Shown in pieces: positions 39,282-39,285 of a DNA stretch of 39,285 nucleotides (its first letter is position 1; every line of letters starts with the position of its first letter). A program made the translations under genes and the position numbers. The notes beneath the pieces are model-generated. The model made no database searches. It worked only from the letters and a program-made list of their open reading frames with translations, and was not told the origin of the DNA. Source of the stretch: an uncultured Bacillota bacterium (GTDB taxonomy: Bacteria; Bacillota; Limnochordia; Limnochordales; ZCTH02-B6); NCBI GenBank assembly GCA_937916565.1, contig CALFSR010000063.1:1-39285 (forward strand), written 5' to 3'.

Positions 39282-39285
39282 CAGT

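Overview
The window is a GC-rich bacterial chromosome segment, mostly chromosomal housekeeping and accessory genes. No prophage, insertion sequence, CRISPR array or integrase was seen. The gene content suggests a diderm (outer-membrane) member or relative of the Firmicutes. A two-partner secretion pair (a giant filamentous exoprotein and its outer-membrane transporter) needs an outer membrane. A Symbiobacterium-type meso-diaminopimelate dehydrogenase, a CsoR repressor, a LiaF-like membrane protein and an FtsA-like protein with a long C-terminal extension are more typical of Firmicutes. This lineage call is inference from gene content; no rRNA is present to test it.

Left part (1-15271). The first 11 kb is the 3' portion of one huge repetitive adhesin gene (at least 3,709 codons, open at the left edge). 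It overlaps its TpsB transporter gene by 4 bases, so the pair is probably translationally coupled. Two tandem YceI-family paralogues follow. A run of four stem-loops, a tRNA-Arg(CCT) on the minus strand with a clear promoter, and a small secreted protein of unknown function come next.

Middle (15481-20953). This stretch shows gene decay. A substrate-binding protein has lost its N-terminal part, and an MFS exporter has lost its C-terminal part and runs into an SDR gene. That SDR carries Ala and Asp where the catalytic Ser and Tyr should be. A TetR regulator sits upstream, and the GACCG-type palindrome in its own promoter recurs before the MFS gene, so TetR, MFS and SDR look like one former regulatory unit. 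An EamA-type exporter and an M20 carboxypeptidase gene then converge.

Peptide-uptake block (19790-25559, minus strand). The order of transcription is IclR regulator, family-5 solute-binding protein, two permeases, and M20 metallopeptidase. This reads as import of a peptide-like or glutamyl compound followed by hydrolysis. The ATPase subunits are not here. An intercistronic GC hairpin separates the binding protein from the permeases.

Right part (25849-39285). A secreted 5'-nucleotidase with an SLH-like tail, a leucyl aminopeptidase, a divergent diaminopimelate dehydrogenase, a DASS-type carboxylate transporter and a LiaF-like protein come first. Then follow a solitary DNA methyltransferase with an unusual SAM-binding loop, CsoR with a textbook palindromic operator inside its own promoter, a PHP-domain phosphoesterase, the FtsA-like protein with repeated beta-grasp-like modules, and a DUF456 membrane protein. 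The last 240 bases contain no convincing gene but several nested inverted repeats.

Strongest leads: the active-site-deficient SDR in a decayed TetR regulon, the FtsA-like fusion, the methyltransferase with a Gly-to-Cys change in motif I, and the giant adhesin with two non-repetitive inserts.
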